Shown piece after piece: positions 25,460 through 34,757 of a stretch of 64,000 nt of DNA. Positions within the stretch are counted from its first letter, which is position 1; each line of letters starts with the position of its first letter. This DNA is from Bacteroides intestinalis (lineage in GTDB: Bacteria > Bacteroidota > Bacteroidia > Bacteroidales > Bacteroidaceae). The stretch spans positions 514,705-578,704 of the forward strand of contig NZ_CABJDN010000004.1 in the NCBI RefSeq assembly GCF_902364365.1, given 5' to 3'. The notes under the pieces are model-generated. The model saw nothing but the letters and a program-made list of their open reading frames with translations, had not been told where the DNA came from and did not search any database. A program made the position numbers and the translations under genes.

Positions 25460-27487
25460 TTAAAAAAGTATGCTACCCGTTATCCGAAATGAACGTCCCG
25501 GCATTGGGTAATATTTGATAATATCATATTGTTTATTTGTCAGGTTTATTAGTTCGGCCTGGAGGCGAAGTCTGCATTTTCTCAGTTGGAATGCGCGGGA
25601 TGCTGACAGGGTATGCTCCGTATATCCATCAATGCGATTTTCCTGTATGTTCTGTGGCAGGCTGTATCGGTCGCTCACACAAGTTAAGGCATAACCTATA
25701 TTTATCCAGGAGGTTTCTGCAAGTATGGAAGCATTGCCACTATGTAGAGGGGTATAAGGAATCTGGTCTTTATAATTCTTACTGCTTGATGAAGTTACGT
25801 CAATAGCTTTCTGATAGGTATAATTGCCTGTTATTGATAAATCAATGTTACGGTGAATAGGGATAGAGGTACGTAAAGTTATATCTGCCCCGGTGATATG
25901 TACTTTCCCAAAATTCATCATCTTCCAGACATAAGTGGTAGGTAGGGCGACAATTTTATCATTTACTTCATTATAATATCCATCAACGGTCAGCATTACG
26001 TAATTAGTGAAAGAGAATGGAGTGCCGCTCCAAGTAATACCTACATTGTATTCGCGTGCCTTTTCAGGGCGTAGGTCAGTATTGCCCATACGCTGATAAT
26101 AAAGGTCATTGAAAGTTGGTACGCGGAAAGTGTCTTTGTACATTAATCGCAGAAATAGGGAGTGCTTCTTCCAGGGGCGATATATAAATGAAAGGGCAGG
26201 ACTGAAACGAGAACGATTATCAGGACGTTTACCTGATTTCACATCCTCGGCAATCAGCGTATGTACTAATGTTCCTGTGGCTGTAAGTCCTTTCCATTGA
26301 TAGCGTAAATTAAATGCAGATAGCCATGTATATCGTGTGGGATTAGGATTGTTGGGCAAATTATTATCCAGTGTATTAAGTACAAGGTCATTTGCCCATG
26401 AAGTAGAAAATGTACTGCAAGGCTGCCATTGTATAGTAGCTGATAGATAATATTCTTGCTGCTTGTTAATGTCTGTTTGTTTGCCTCCTTCATATTTCAC
26501 GTCCGTGTCTTCATATTTATTCCACGAATAGTTATATTTAGCTTGACCTTGCAAGGTCCATTCCGAAGTGATCTCTTTTAGGTATCGGGCTTGTATGAAG
26601 ATATTTCTGTCCCATAAACGTTCATTGGCTCGATCATTGTAGAGAATTACTGAACCCGGCAATCCACGTTCCGAATCGAAATAATATGCTTTTATGTTCA
26701 GTTGGCTGCTATCTCTCAATGTGTGAAACAGGTTAGCTTCTGTGTGCCATGATTTTATATCAGTATTTTTTCTTTTTTCATTCGTAGTATATTTGCCGTT
26801 TATTAATTTAAAAGGATAATTACCATCTGCTCGTAGGTAATTCCCATTAAAGGTATAACAGGTTCGTTGTGCTATACGTTGCCCCCATGTGAGAGAAGGA
26901 TTTACTAAGCCAAAGGATCCACTTTTTATTTGTCCTTTGAAAGTGTATGCTTTGTCTGTTCCTTCTAAAGGATTTTTGCTATAGATGGACAGTATTCCTG
27001 CTGAAGCGAAAAGCCGTGCAGGTTGCAGCAAATCATGGTTTTGCCCAACAGACAGAGATAGCATGTCTATATCATCCAATGCGAAACGTCCTATATCTAT
27101 TTGTCCCGCTTGGGTATTGCTCACAGCCACTCCGTCGTAGGCTACTGCTGTGTGTGTAGCACCAAGGCTTCGGACGGAAACAGTCTTTAATCCTCCTATG
27201 CCACCGTAATCTTTTACATTGGCTCCGGCAAAACGGCGAACAGCATCAGCTATATTCTGAAGTCCGAGGTTTTCCAATTCGTTCTTTTCAAGTACTTGTA
27301 TGGGCATCGCTACAGATATGCGCTGTGGTACACGCCGACCTTTTATTCCCACTTCCGGAATGGTATGCACCTTTCCGGTAATGGAATCTCCTACCTGTTG
27401 CGCTTGCAGATTAATGCAGAGCAACGGTATAAGACAACATAAACAGAATCGTAGCCACATATACCGGCATAGATTATCTCTTATCAT
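25460..27487 (-). CDS. btuB: TonB-dependent cobalamin receptor BtuB
   Basis: BtuB imports cobalamin across the outer membrane using TonB energy. The 675-residue protein has a signal peptide (about 1-29, ending LQAQ), a TonB-box region, a plug (about 55-165, with FAGANVKDYGGIGGLKTVSVR) and a 22-strand-type barrel ending in ITGSILF. It lacks the carboxypeptidase-like domain found in many Bacteroides receptors, as expected for BtuB. It is the first gene after the cobalamin riboswitch (27552-27725) and 26 bp ahead of btuG. Confidence 0.92.
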   Translation of the reverse strand: MIRDNLCRYMWLRFCLCCLIPLLCINLQAQQVGDSITGKVHTIPEVGIKGRRVPQRISVAMPIQVLEKNELENLGLQNIADAVRRFAGANVKDYGGIGGLKTVSVRSLGATHTAVAYDGVAVSNTQAGQIDIGRFALDDIDMLSLSVGQNHDLLQPARLFASAGILSIYSKNPLEGTDKAYTFKGQIKSGSFGLVNPSLTWGQRIAQRTCYTFNGNYLRADGNYPFKLINGKYTTNEKRKNTDIKSWHTEANLFHTLRDSSQLNIKAYYFDSERGLPGSVILYNDRANERLWDRNIFIQARYLKEITSEWTLQGQAKYNYSWNKYEDTDVKYEGGKQTDINKQQEYYLSATIQWQPCSTFSTSWANDLVLNTLDNNLPNNPNPTRYTWLSAFNLRYQWKGLTATGTLVHTLIAEDVKSGKRPDNRSRFSPALSFIYRPWKKHSLFLRLMYKDTFRVPTFNDLYYQRMGNTDLRPEKAREYNVGITWSGTPFSFTNYVMLTVDGYYNEVNDKIVALPTTYVWKMMNFGKVHITGADITLRTSIPIHRNIDLSITGNYTYQKAIDVTSSSSKNYKDQIPYTPLHSGNASILAETSWINIGYALTCVSDRYSLPQNIQENRIDGYTEHTLSASRAFQLRKCRLRLQAELINLTNKQYDIIKYYPMPGRSFRITGSILF

Positions 27488-27551
27488 AAGTAGAATGCTA
27501 TAAAACTATATACACCTCATGCCCTTTCCTCGAAGGCATAAGTAATGATGG

Positions 27552-27725
27552 TTTTGCAGGTCTTCTGACTTACTCCGGATTTGCCGCCTTCCCGCCATAC
27601 GAATATTGGCAGTGGCACAAGTGATTGGTAAATCCTTTAATATGAGTTCACAGCAGCGGGACTGTTTGGGAGTCACACCCAATTCCCTTTTCATGGAGTA
27701 TACCGAAAGGCATCCTCCAACAAAA
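27552..27725 (-). ncRNA. Cobalamin riboswitch
   Basis: On the minus strand the B12 box reads AGTCAGAAGACCTGC (about 27556-27570), preceded by GCCACTG (27610-27616), GGGAAGGCGGCAAAT (near 27579-27594) and TCCCGCTGCTGTGAA (near 27650-27664), the hallmarks of the cobalamin aptamer. A TATCTTTG -7 box lies at 27733-27740, so the transcript should begin at the aptamer edge. Binding of B12 would shut off btuB translation or transcription; no clear terminator is seen, so translational control is more likely. Confidence 0.93.
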
Positions 27726-27732
27726 CCGGGAG

Positions 27733-27740
27733 CAAAGATA
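27733..27740 (-). promoter_or_regulatory. -7 promoter element of the B12 uptake operon
   Basis: TATCTTTG on the minus strand directly before the riboswitch. No clear -33 TTTG. Confidence 0.55.
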
Positions 27741-27835
27741 GGAAAGATTTATGTTTTATTTGTGATGTAGTGCAGTATTTTATAAATTTATGCATTTATT
27801 CTAACAGAGTAACTTAATGGAAAACTAATATTATA

Positions 27836-29083
27836 ATGCTTATGCTAAAGAAAACTATTGCTGCACTAAGCCTACTCAGTATCCTTGCAGCCTGTCAGAA
27901 TGATGAGAATCCTTCTCAACTGGAACCTAAACCACGTCAAGACATCAATCTTACCCGTGCGGAACAAGATTTTATGGACAAAGGTACAGACTTTGCTTTC
28001 CGTTTCTTCGATCAGGTGTGCAGTACCGAAAAAGAAAAACCGAATGTTTTTGTGTCTCCATTGAGTGCATCACTTTGCTTATCCATGATTACGAATGGGG
28101 CTACTGATAATACGCTTGCTGAGATGCAGGATGTATTAGGATTCCCTGCTACTACTTTCTCTCTTGATGATCTGAACAACTATAATCAAAAATTAACTTC
28201 GGCTTTGTTGAATCTGGACAATACGACTCAACTCGGAATAGCTAATTCTATCTGGATAAAGGAAGGTTTTAAGGTGTACGACTCTTTTGTTGATGTGAAT
28301 AAGAAAATGTACGATGCCCAGGTGCAAGAACTTGATTTCACATCTCCGACAGCCAAAGATGTGATAAATCAATGGTGCGCCAATAAGACTAATAATTGTA
28401 TAAAGGAGGTTATTCAGGAAATACCTGCGGATGCTCGTATGTATCTGATTAATGCACTCTATTTTAAAGGTATCTGGAAAAGCCAGTTTGATAAGTCGGC
28501 TACTGGACAGGATAACTTTACCAATGCTGACGGCAGTCAGAAGGAAGTAGCTATGATGAACCAGACCGCAACGTTCAATTACACCCAGACTGATGATTTC
28601 TCTATTGCGGAATTACCCTATGGCAATGAAGCTTTTAGTATGGTGATACTGTTGCCATCCGGAGATAAGACCTTGGATGAAAGCTTATCCGGCCTGAATT
28701 ACGAAAACTGGAAACTGTGGAGTAAGAATATGACAGGAAGAGAGTTACAAATTAAACTTCCTCGTTTTAAAGTAGAATATGACAAAAAGCTGGAAGAGGA
28801 CATGATAGCTATGGGGATGAAAGATGCTTTCGATGCTCGTAAAGCAAAGTTTGCCAATATGTCCGGTGCAGAGCTATATATCGGTCTTTTACAACAATTC
28901 ACCTATATAAATGTGGATGAGGAAGGTACCGAAGCGGCTGCGGTTACTATAGGAGGAATGTTTGAAACTTCTGCCGGTCCGTCTTCTCCTGTTCCTTTCT
29001 TTGTGAATCGTCCTTTTGCTTTTATGATTAAGGAAAAGAGTACGGGAGCCATCTTATTTATGGGAAAGATTACGAAACTATAG
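27836..29083 (+). CDS. Serpin family lipoprotein
   Basis: The 415-residue protein is a serine protease inhibitor of the serpin fold, anchored as a lipoprotein (lipobox LAAC, C20). It shows the family motifs NVFVSPLSASLCLSMI, LINALYFKGIW and the C-terminal PFFVNRPFAFMI. The reactive-loop hinge EEGTEAAAVT (362-371) has the small residues needed for loop insertion, so it is probably an active inhibitor. By alignment to antitrypsin the scissile bond would be T378-S379. It could guard the cell against host or bacterial proteases in the gut. Start may also be the ATG at 27842. Confidence 0.92.
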   Translation: MLMLKKTIAALSLLSILAACQNDENPSQLEPKPRQDINLTRAEQDFMDKGTDFAFRFFDQVCSTEKEKPNVFVSPLSASLCLSMITNGATDNTLAEMQDVLGFPATTFSLDDLNNYNQKLTSALLNLDNTTQLGIANSIWIKEGFKVYDSFVDVNKKMYDAQVQELDFTSPTAKDVINQWCANKTNNCIKEVIQEIPADARMYLINALYFKGIWKSQFDKSATGQDNFTNADGSQKEVAMMNQTATFNYTQTDDFSIAELPYGNEAFSMVILLPSGDKTLDESLSGLNYENWKLWSKNMTGRELQIKLPRFKVEYDKKLEEDMIAMGMKDAFDARKAKFANMSGAELYIGLLQQFTYINVDEEGTEAAAVTIGGMFETSAGPSSPVPFFVNRPFAFMIKEKSTGAILFMGKITKL

Positions 29084-29293
29084 TTGTATTTCCAACCTTA
29101 TATTCTTAGAAATCAGATCAACCTTGTATTTCTTCTTGAACAATGCCTTTGCCCGCTGTATAGAGGTATCATTGCTTGGATGCCGGCTACTAACAATTAT
29201 CGCTGTCCTTTGTAAACTTGCAGAAGATGACAATTGCTTAATAGTTGCTTCTAATTGTTCAATCGCATGAGGTCGGCGACAGAGTCTATCTGG
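29078..29293 (-). pseudogene. Orphan coding-like frame after the AAA ATPase
   Basis: A frame open for 71 codons reads about PHAIEQLEATIKQL onward, with RTAIIVSSRHPSND and KALFKKKYKVDLI, and looks like real protein. It has no ATG and is shifted relative to the end of the AAA ATPase. Its stop (29078-29080) directly abuts the serpin stop on the other strand. It may be the tail of a disrupted second gene, or a start at TTG or another rare codon may apply. Confidence 0.35.
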
Positions 29294-30237
29294 TCAGCTA
29301 TAATTAGACGATATTCCTCATCTAAGATGGATACCACTTTGCCATTTTCTATTTTGTATGCTCCTACGTTTTCAAAGTTTAGGATACATTCTTTCGGTAC
29401 GAGTTTATATATTTCTTCTGCTTTAGACGGGTTGCTAATTAACGCATTGTGGGCTTCTATCAGATTATTGAATGCTGATAAAAGATATGGACTATGAGTG
29501 GTCAAAGTGACTTTTGAACATTTGCGGACTATTTGCTGAAGCAGTTTTACCTGAGTCTGAGGGAAGAGATTGAGTTCTGGTTCTTCTATTACAAACCGAT
29601 TATACTCTTTTTCATCAACAGCATAGTCAAGTACCATTAATAGTGGTATGACAGACTGGATTCCTGAAGAAGCATCTTTAAAGGGGATTGTTTTGCGACT
29701 CTCTTTCAGATATAGAGTTTCGTTTGATTTATCGGTCTGAAATAACATATCAAAAATAGAGATGTTATAATTCGGATATTTATTCTTTGCTTTCTCATAG
29801 ATAGAGGCAAAGTTCAATAAGGTTTGGGGTATTGGGGCTTTGTTGAGCACTAATGTAGCGATGGAACGAGAGAATGTACTTACAAAGAAACGCTCTGCCG
29901 GTATGTAGAGGTTCGCTATAGTAGATATTTCTTTGGATTCTGGAACTTCACAAGCGAATCTATTATCTTCATAATATATGGTACCGCTTTCCCAAGTGAA
30001 GTGTATATAAGTATCTTCGTTAAAATAGGATGCAATGTTGTGCTCTTCAAATAAAGACAATAGACTTTGTTGAAAATCACCGATACGATTGATCGTATAA
30101 CCTTCAAAAATAGTAATTAGCTTGGCTATTGTACTTTTACCGGAGCCTTGTTCTCCAATAAATATATTATAATCTTTCAAGCATATACTTGCTGATTTGA
30201 TAGCACCAAAATTGCGTATAATGAGTTTCCTATCCAT
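29251..30237 (-). CDS. AAA/SMC-like ATPase (OLD-type fold without TOPRIM)
   Basis: The 328-residue protein has Walker A GEQGSGKST (28-36), an ABC-like signature region and a Walker B of the EEPELNLFPQTQ type near residue 220, followed by a TTHSPYLLSAF D-loop/H-loop motif. This is the ABC-ATPase architecture of OLD and RecF-like proteins, but no TOPRIM nuclease domain is present. Such stand-alone ATPases are often linked to DNA repair or phage defence; nothing here decides. It has a full promoter (30257-30287) and is single except for an orphan frame after it. Confidence 0.8.
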   Translation of the reverse strand: MDRKLIIRNFGAIKSASICLKDYNIFIGEQGSGKSTIAKLITIFEGYTINRIGDFQQSLLSLFEEHNIASYFNEDTYIHFTWESGTIYYEDNRFACEVPESKEISTIANLYIPAERFFVSTFSRSIATLVLNKAPIPQTLLNFASIYEKAKNKYPNYNISIFDMLFQTDKSNETLYLKESRKTIPFKDASSGIQSVIPLLMVLDYAVDEKEYNRFVIEEPELNLFPQTQVKLLQQIVRKCSKVTLTTHSPYLLSAFNNLIEAHNALISNPSKAEEIYKLVPKECILNFENVGAYKIENGKVVSILDEEYRLIIADQIDSVADLMRLNN

Positions 30238-30256
30238 CTCTTGTATTGTTTTGGAA

Positions 30257-30287
30257 CAAAGATAGAGAGATTCAAATGGATAACAAA
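30257..30287 (-). promoter_or_regulatory. Promoter of the AAA ATPase gene
   Basis: TTTG (30284-30287) and TATCTTTG (30257-30264) on the minus strand are 19 bp apart, a full match to the Bacteroides vegetative promoter, 20 bp before the ATG. Confidence 0.75.
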
Positions 30288-30346
30288 ATATTTGAAAGAT
30301 AAATAGAAGACTGGAAGTTTGTTATATTCCAGTCTTCTACTGAGCT

Positions 30347-31552
30347 TTATAATTTACTCTTGTATATCTGTGCCATCACCTTCTGATACTGATTTTCCAG
30401 TTGAAGCAGATTCTGCTTACTTTGATAAATCACAGAAACTTCTACAAAATATTCTATCACACTGATTTGTCCACCGGTAAGGGCTTGTTTCAGCAATGCA
30501 AGATCTTGTTGTGAACTGAATGCCTCCCTGTACTCCTGGATGGAAGTCTGCAATGATTGTGCTTCGCTGTATAGCTTTGCCAAGGTTGCTTCGGCTTGGA
30601 AAGCAGCGTTCTCTTTCTGATAATCGAGGTTCAGAGATTGCGCTTTGGCTATTTTAACCTTATTGCGATTTTCAAACAGCGGGAAGGAAAAGCCTACTAC
30701 AACTCCATTGAATGGAGTACCGGACTCCGTATTACGGCGATATCCAAGTTCCAATTTAGGCAACCAGCCTTGTTTGCTTGCAGATATCTGTTTGCGGGCG
30801 GCAGCACTTTCACTGCTTAATGACAGCAAAGTCTGATCGGCTGCCAACACTTCCGAACGTAACTGTTCATAGTTGGTAGGAAGAAGCGGCAATGGATAGT
30901 CGCTAATGGAGCGAAAACTGCTCAGCTCATTATCTTGCAAAGACTGGTCTCCGTTGAGTGCAAGGAGAGATTTCCAGGCGTTATCAAGCGCAGTCTGATT
31001 GGCACGGAACTCTGTACGTACATTCAGTAATTCCAGATTGATCTTGTTTGTTTCCAATACATTGGCATCACCTGTTTCCAGACGTTTCTTATAGTATGCA
31101 GAGAGTTCCTCAGCCTGTTTCATACGTTCATTCAGAATCACTTGCTGATGTTGCAACATGATGATGTCGAAACAAAGCTCCTTAGCTTGCAACAACAGTT
31201 GTTGACGGAAAGCGGCAGACTGTGCATCAAGCGCACCTGTTTTGAGTCGGTTTACTTTTCCGCGTGTAGCGTATAAGGTCGGGAAATCAAAGCTCTGGGA
31301 AACAACAAGTTCACCTATTGTTTCGCTCTTATCTTCCGAACCCCACAGATGGGCATACGAGAGAGTGGGATCAGGCAAGTTGTTCTCCGACTTGTTCTCC
31401 AATTTCTGTGAAGTGATGAGTTGCGCATTGGCCTGCAACTCCTTATTGTTTGCCTCAATGCGGTGCAACACTTCGTCTATGCCGACCGATTGGGCACGCA
31501 TTCCCGCATATAGGAAAAAAGTGATAAAACTAAATATGAGAATTCGTTTCAT
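30347..31552 (-). CDS. cusC: TolC-family outer membrane efflux protein (CusC-like)
   Basis: The 401-residue protein has a signal peptide (about 1-20, ending MRAQ) and the repeated long helices and coiled coils of the outer membrane efflux family. It forms the exit duct of a tripartite pump. It overlaps the end of the RND gene by 23 bp, so it belongs to the same operon. It is shorter than E. coli CusC (about 460) but in the usual range for Bacteroidetes. Metal specificity is inferred from its partners. Confidence 0.87.
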   Translation of the reverse strand: MKRILIFSFITFFLYAGMRAQSVGIDEVLHRIEANNKELQANAQLITSQKLENKSENNLPDPTLSYAHLWGSEDKSETIGELVVSQSFDFPTLYATRGKVNRLKTGALDAQSAAFRQQLLLQAKELCFDIIMLQHQQVILNERMKQAEELSAYYKKRLETGDANVLETNKINLELLNVRTEFRANQTALDNAWKSLLALNGDQSLQDNELSSFRSISDYPLPLLPTNYEQLRSEVLAADQTLLSLSSESAAARKQISASKQGWLPKLELGYRRNTESGTPFNGVVVGFSFPLFENRNKVKIAKAQSLNLDYQKENAAFQAEATLAKLYSEAQSLQTSIQEYREAFSSQQDLALLKQALTGGQISVIEYFVEVSVIYQSKQNLLQLENQYQKVMAQIYKSKL

Positions 31553-34500
31553 TATTTGATATTGTTAATGGTTGTTTTTTGAGGTGCATCATCAGATAAA
31601 CAATCGGAATGATGAAACCGTTCAGGAATGTGGAAGTTAAGAGACCGCCAAGGATAACTTTCGCCATCGGACTTTGAATTTCATTACCCGGCAAGTCACC
31701 TCCCAGTGCCAATGGAATAAGAGCGAGAGCAGAAGACAATGCTGTCATCAGAATCGGATTCAAACGGTCCATTGAGCCACGGATTACACTGTCGTACACA
31801 TTCAGTCCCTCTTCCTGTTGTAAATGGTTGTAGTGGCTGATCAGCAACATACCATTTCGAGTAGCGATACCGAACAGTGAAATAAAGCCGATAATAGCCG
31901 GAATACTCACTTCTCCCGTTGTCATCAACAAAGCAAACACACCACCGATCAATGCCAATGGCAGGTTGATAAGTATAATTGCACTTTCTTTGACACTGCG
32001 GAATTCATGGTAAAGCAGTAAGAAGATCACCGCAATACTCATCAATGATGTGAGTAACAAGGTGCGGCTTGCTGCCTGTTCACTCTCAAATTGGCCACCG
32101 TATTCCAGGTGATACCCTTCGGGCAATTTGATATCCTTGTCCACACGGGCCTGAATATCATTCACCACACTGCGCAGGTCACGGTCGGCAACATTGGCAG
32201 AGATCACGATTTTACGTTTCACGTTCTCGCGGCTGATCGTATTCGGTCCCATGGCAGAACGCACTTCTGCGATGTAGTTCAAAGGTATTTTCTTTCCGTC
32301 ACTGGTATCTATCATCAAGTTGCGTATCTTTTCCATTTCGTCGCGAAGATCATCACGTACACGTACGGTAAGATCGAAGCTTTTACCCTTCTCGTATACC
32401 TGTGATACGGTTTCACCAGCAAGACAGACATTCACGAACTCAGAGAATTCCGGTAATGAGATACCAAATTTAGCCAGCATTTCCCGCTTGGGCGAAATGA
32501 TAAGCTGAGGACGTTCTATTTGTTGTTCCACATTCAGGTCGGCAATACCCGGAATATCCTGGATGGCACCTTTGATTTCATTACCCAAGGTAAACATACG
32601 GTTCAGGTCGTCACCAAACAGTTTAATTGCGATGTTGGCTTTCGTACCACTGAGCATGGCATCGATACGGTGGCTGATAGGCTGGCCGATTTCCACATTT
32701 GCTCCTACGATAGTACCTAACTTCTCGCGTACTTCGGCAACCAACTCACTACGTGAACGGCCTTTCAATTCGAACGGAGCTTCTATTTCCGAAACATTCA
32801 CGCCAAGTGCATGCTCGTCCAGTTCGGCACGTCCGGTTTTGCGGGCAACGGTTTGTATTTCGGGAATACTGAGTAATAACTCTTCAGCACGATGTCCCAT
32901 CTTATTGCTTTCTTCCAGAGAGATACCCGGTAAGGAAGATATGTTGATAGTAAATGAACCTTCGTTGAAAGGAGGCAGGAACGAACGTCCCAATGTGAAG
33001 AAACATACCAGAGCAACTATGAACAAACCGATTGTACTGCCCAGTATGATCTTCTTATGTCCCAGTACGAATGCCAATGCAGCACCATACCACTGTTTCA
33101 TCTTGCGTGCTACGAACGAGTCGCTGCTCTCTTTCTGTTCCTTCTTCTTGTCTTTTCCTAAAAGATAGGAGCAAAGTACTGGTGTAACTGTCAATGCCAC
33201 TACCGTAGAAGCTGCCAGTGCTACAATGAACGCAATACCCAGTGGAACCAGCATGCGGCCTTCCATACCGGTGAGGAAGAACAGCGGTACGAAACTGACT
33301 ACGATAATCAGCGTAGAATTCAGAATAGGCATACGTACTTCTTTCGATGCGTTGAATACTACTTCCAGTATGGAAAGGCGTTCTTCCACAGGCTTCAACT
33401 TATTCTCGTGGAGTCGTTTATATACGTTCTCCACGTCCACAATGGCATCATCCACCAGCGAACCGATAGCGATGGCAAGACCACCGAGGCTCATTGTATT
33501 AATTGTGAAGCCCAAATAATGCAGCGTAACCAGTGAAGTAATCAATGAAAGCGGCAGTGTAACCAATGAGATCACCGTTGTACGTACATTCGCAAGGAAC
33601 AGGAATAGTACAATCACCACGAAGATACCTCCTTCAAACAAGGACTTCTGTACGTTTCCGATAGAGCTTTCTATAAAGCGGCTCTGGCGGAAGATATCTG
33701 TGCTGACTTTTACATCTGATGGCAGGTTCTTCTGCAAGTCTTTTAAAGATGTTTCTAATTTATCCGTCAATTCCAGCGTACTGGTGGCCGGCTGCTTGGT
33801 TACAGTCAACAATACGGCGGCTTTGCCCCGTTCCGATGCTGTACCCAGTTTGGGTAATTTTGCTCCAATGTGTACGTCTGCAATGTCTTCCAATAGAATA
33901 GGAGCACTGCCCGAAGTAGTTCCACCACGTACTACGGCACGTGCCAGTTGATCTACCCGGTCGGTAGAAAGTACTCCACGCACAATGTATTCGTTACCAT
34001 ATTCATATAGCACGCCACCGTTTGCGTTCAGATTCATTTCGCGGGTTACGGTCATGATTTCATTCAGTGTAACACCGTAATGGCGCATCCGTTCCGGGTC
34101 TAATTGTATCTGATATTCCTTTATATCACCGCCAAGTACTGCTACCTGTGCCACACCGCCCGTAGAGAGCAAACGCGGACGGATGGTCCAGTCGGCTATT
34201 GTACGTAGGTCGAGCATGGAGGTAGAGTCGGCCGTCAATCCGATAATCAGCATTTCACCCAGAATGGATGATTGTGGGCCCAGCGTCGGTTTACCTACAC
34301 CGGTAGGCAGGCTTTCACTTACGACAGCTAACTTTTCGCTGACAATCTGTCGGGCCAGATAAATATCCGTATCCCAATCGAACTCTACCCATACTACTGA
34401 AAATCCATTGGTAGATGAAGAACGTACGCGGCGCACACCTGTTGCACCGTTCACTGCTGTTTCAACAGGAAATGTGACGAGTTGTTCCACTTCTTCTGCC

Positions 34501-34670
34501 GCCATACCGTTTGCCTCAGTCATAATGACAACCGTAGGCGCATTGAGGTCAGGGAATACGTCCACTTCCGTGTGCATGGCGGTGTAAGTTCCGCCTATCA
34601 GTAACAACACCGAGGCCACAAGCACCAGGATGCGGTTATGAAGTGAGAAATGTATAATCTTATTTAACAT
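31530..34670 (-). CDS. cusA: CusA/CzcA-type heavy-metal RND efflux pump
   Basis: The 1046-residue inner-membrane protein has the RND layout of twelve helices with two large periplasmic loops. In helix 4 it carries LVDDAIVDVEN, the proton-relay motif, and it opens with FSLHNRILVLVASVLLL as heavy-metal RNDs do. Such pumps expel Cu+, Ag+, Zn2+ or Co2+ driven by protons. Neighbouring adaptor and TolC genes complete the trio, and the His-rich adaptor supports a metal substrate. The exact metal cannot be fixed by eye. Confidence 0.9.
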   Translation of the reverse strand: MLNKIIHFSLHNRILVLVASVLLLIGGTYTAMHTEVDVFPDLNAPTVVIMTEANGMAAEEVEQLVTFPVETAVNGATGVRRVRSSSTNGFSVVWVEFDWDTDIYLARQIVSEKLAVVSESLPTGVGKPTLGPQSSILGEMLIIGLTADSTSMLDLRTIADWTIRPRLLSTGGVAQVAVLGGDIKEYQIQLDPERMRHYGVTLNEIMTVTREMNLNANGGVLYEYGNEYIVRGVLSTDRVDQLARAVVRGGTTSGSAPILLEDIADVHIGAKLPKLGTASERGKAAVLLTVTKQPATSTLELTDKLETSLKDLQKNLPSDVKVSTDIFRQSRFIESSIGNVQKSLFEGGIFVVIVLFLFLANVRTTVISLVTLPLSLITSLVTLHYLGFTINTMSLGGLAIAIGSLVDDAIVDVENVYKRLHENKLKPVEERLSILEVVFNASKEVRMPILNSTLIIVVSFVPLFFLTGMEGRMLVPLGIAFIVALAASTVVALTVTPVLCSYLLGKDKKKEQKESSDSFVARKMKQWYGAALAFVLGHKKIILGSTIGLFIVALVCFFTLGRSFLPPFNEGSFTINISSLPGISLEESNKMGHRAEELLLSIPEIQTVARKTGRAELDEHALGVNVSEIEAPFELKGRSRSELVAEVREKLGTIVGANVEIGQPISHRIDAMLSGTKANIAIKLFGDDLNRMFTLGNEIKGAIQDIPGIADLNVEQQIERPQLIISPKREMLAKFGISLPEFSEFVNVCLAGETVSQVYEKGKSFDLTVRVRDDLRDEMEKIRNLMIDTSDGKKIPLNYIAEVRSAMGPNTISRENVKRKIVISANVADRDLRSVVNDIQARVDKDIKLPEGYHLEYGGQFESEQAASRTLLLTSLMSIAVIFLLLYHEFRSVKESAIILINLPLALIGGVFALLMTTGEVSIPAIIGFISLFGIATRNGMLLISHYNHLQQEEGLNVYDSVIRGSMDRLNPILMTALSSALALIPLALGGDLPGNEIQSPMAKVILGGLLTSTFLNGFIIPIVYLMMHLKKQPLTISNNETNSHI

Positions 34671-34712
34671 GTTAATAATGATTAGTTTATTAGTGTTTAG
34701 TGATTAGTAAAT

Positions 34713-34739
34713 ATGATAAGTGAGCTAATCACTTATCAT
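34713..34739 (-). other. Hairpin between the adaptor and RND genes
   Basis: ATGATAAGTGA (34713-34723) and TCACTTATCAT (34729-34739) form a perfect 11 bp stem with a 5 nt loop in the 87 bp gap. No T-run follows. It may shape the ratio of adaptor to pump or protect mRNA ends. Confidence 0.5.
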
Positions 34740-34757
34740 TAACCACTCATCGCTAAA

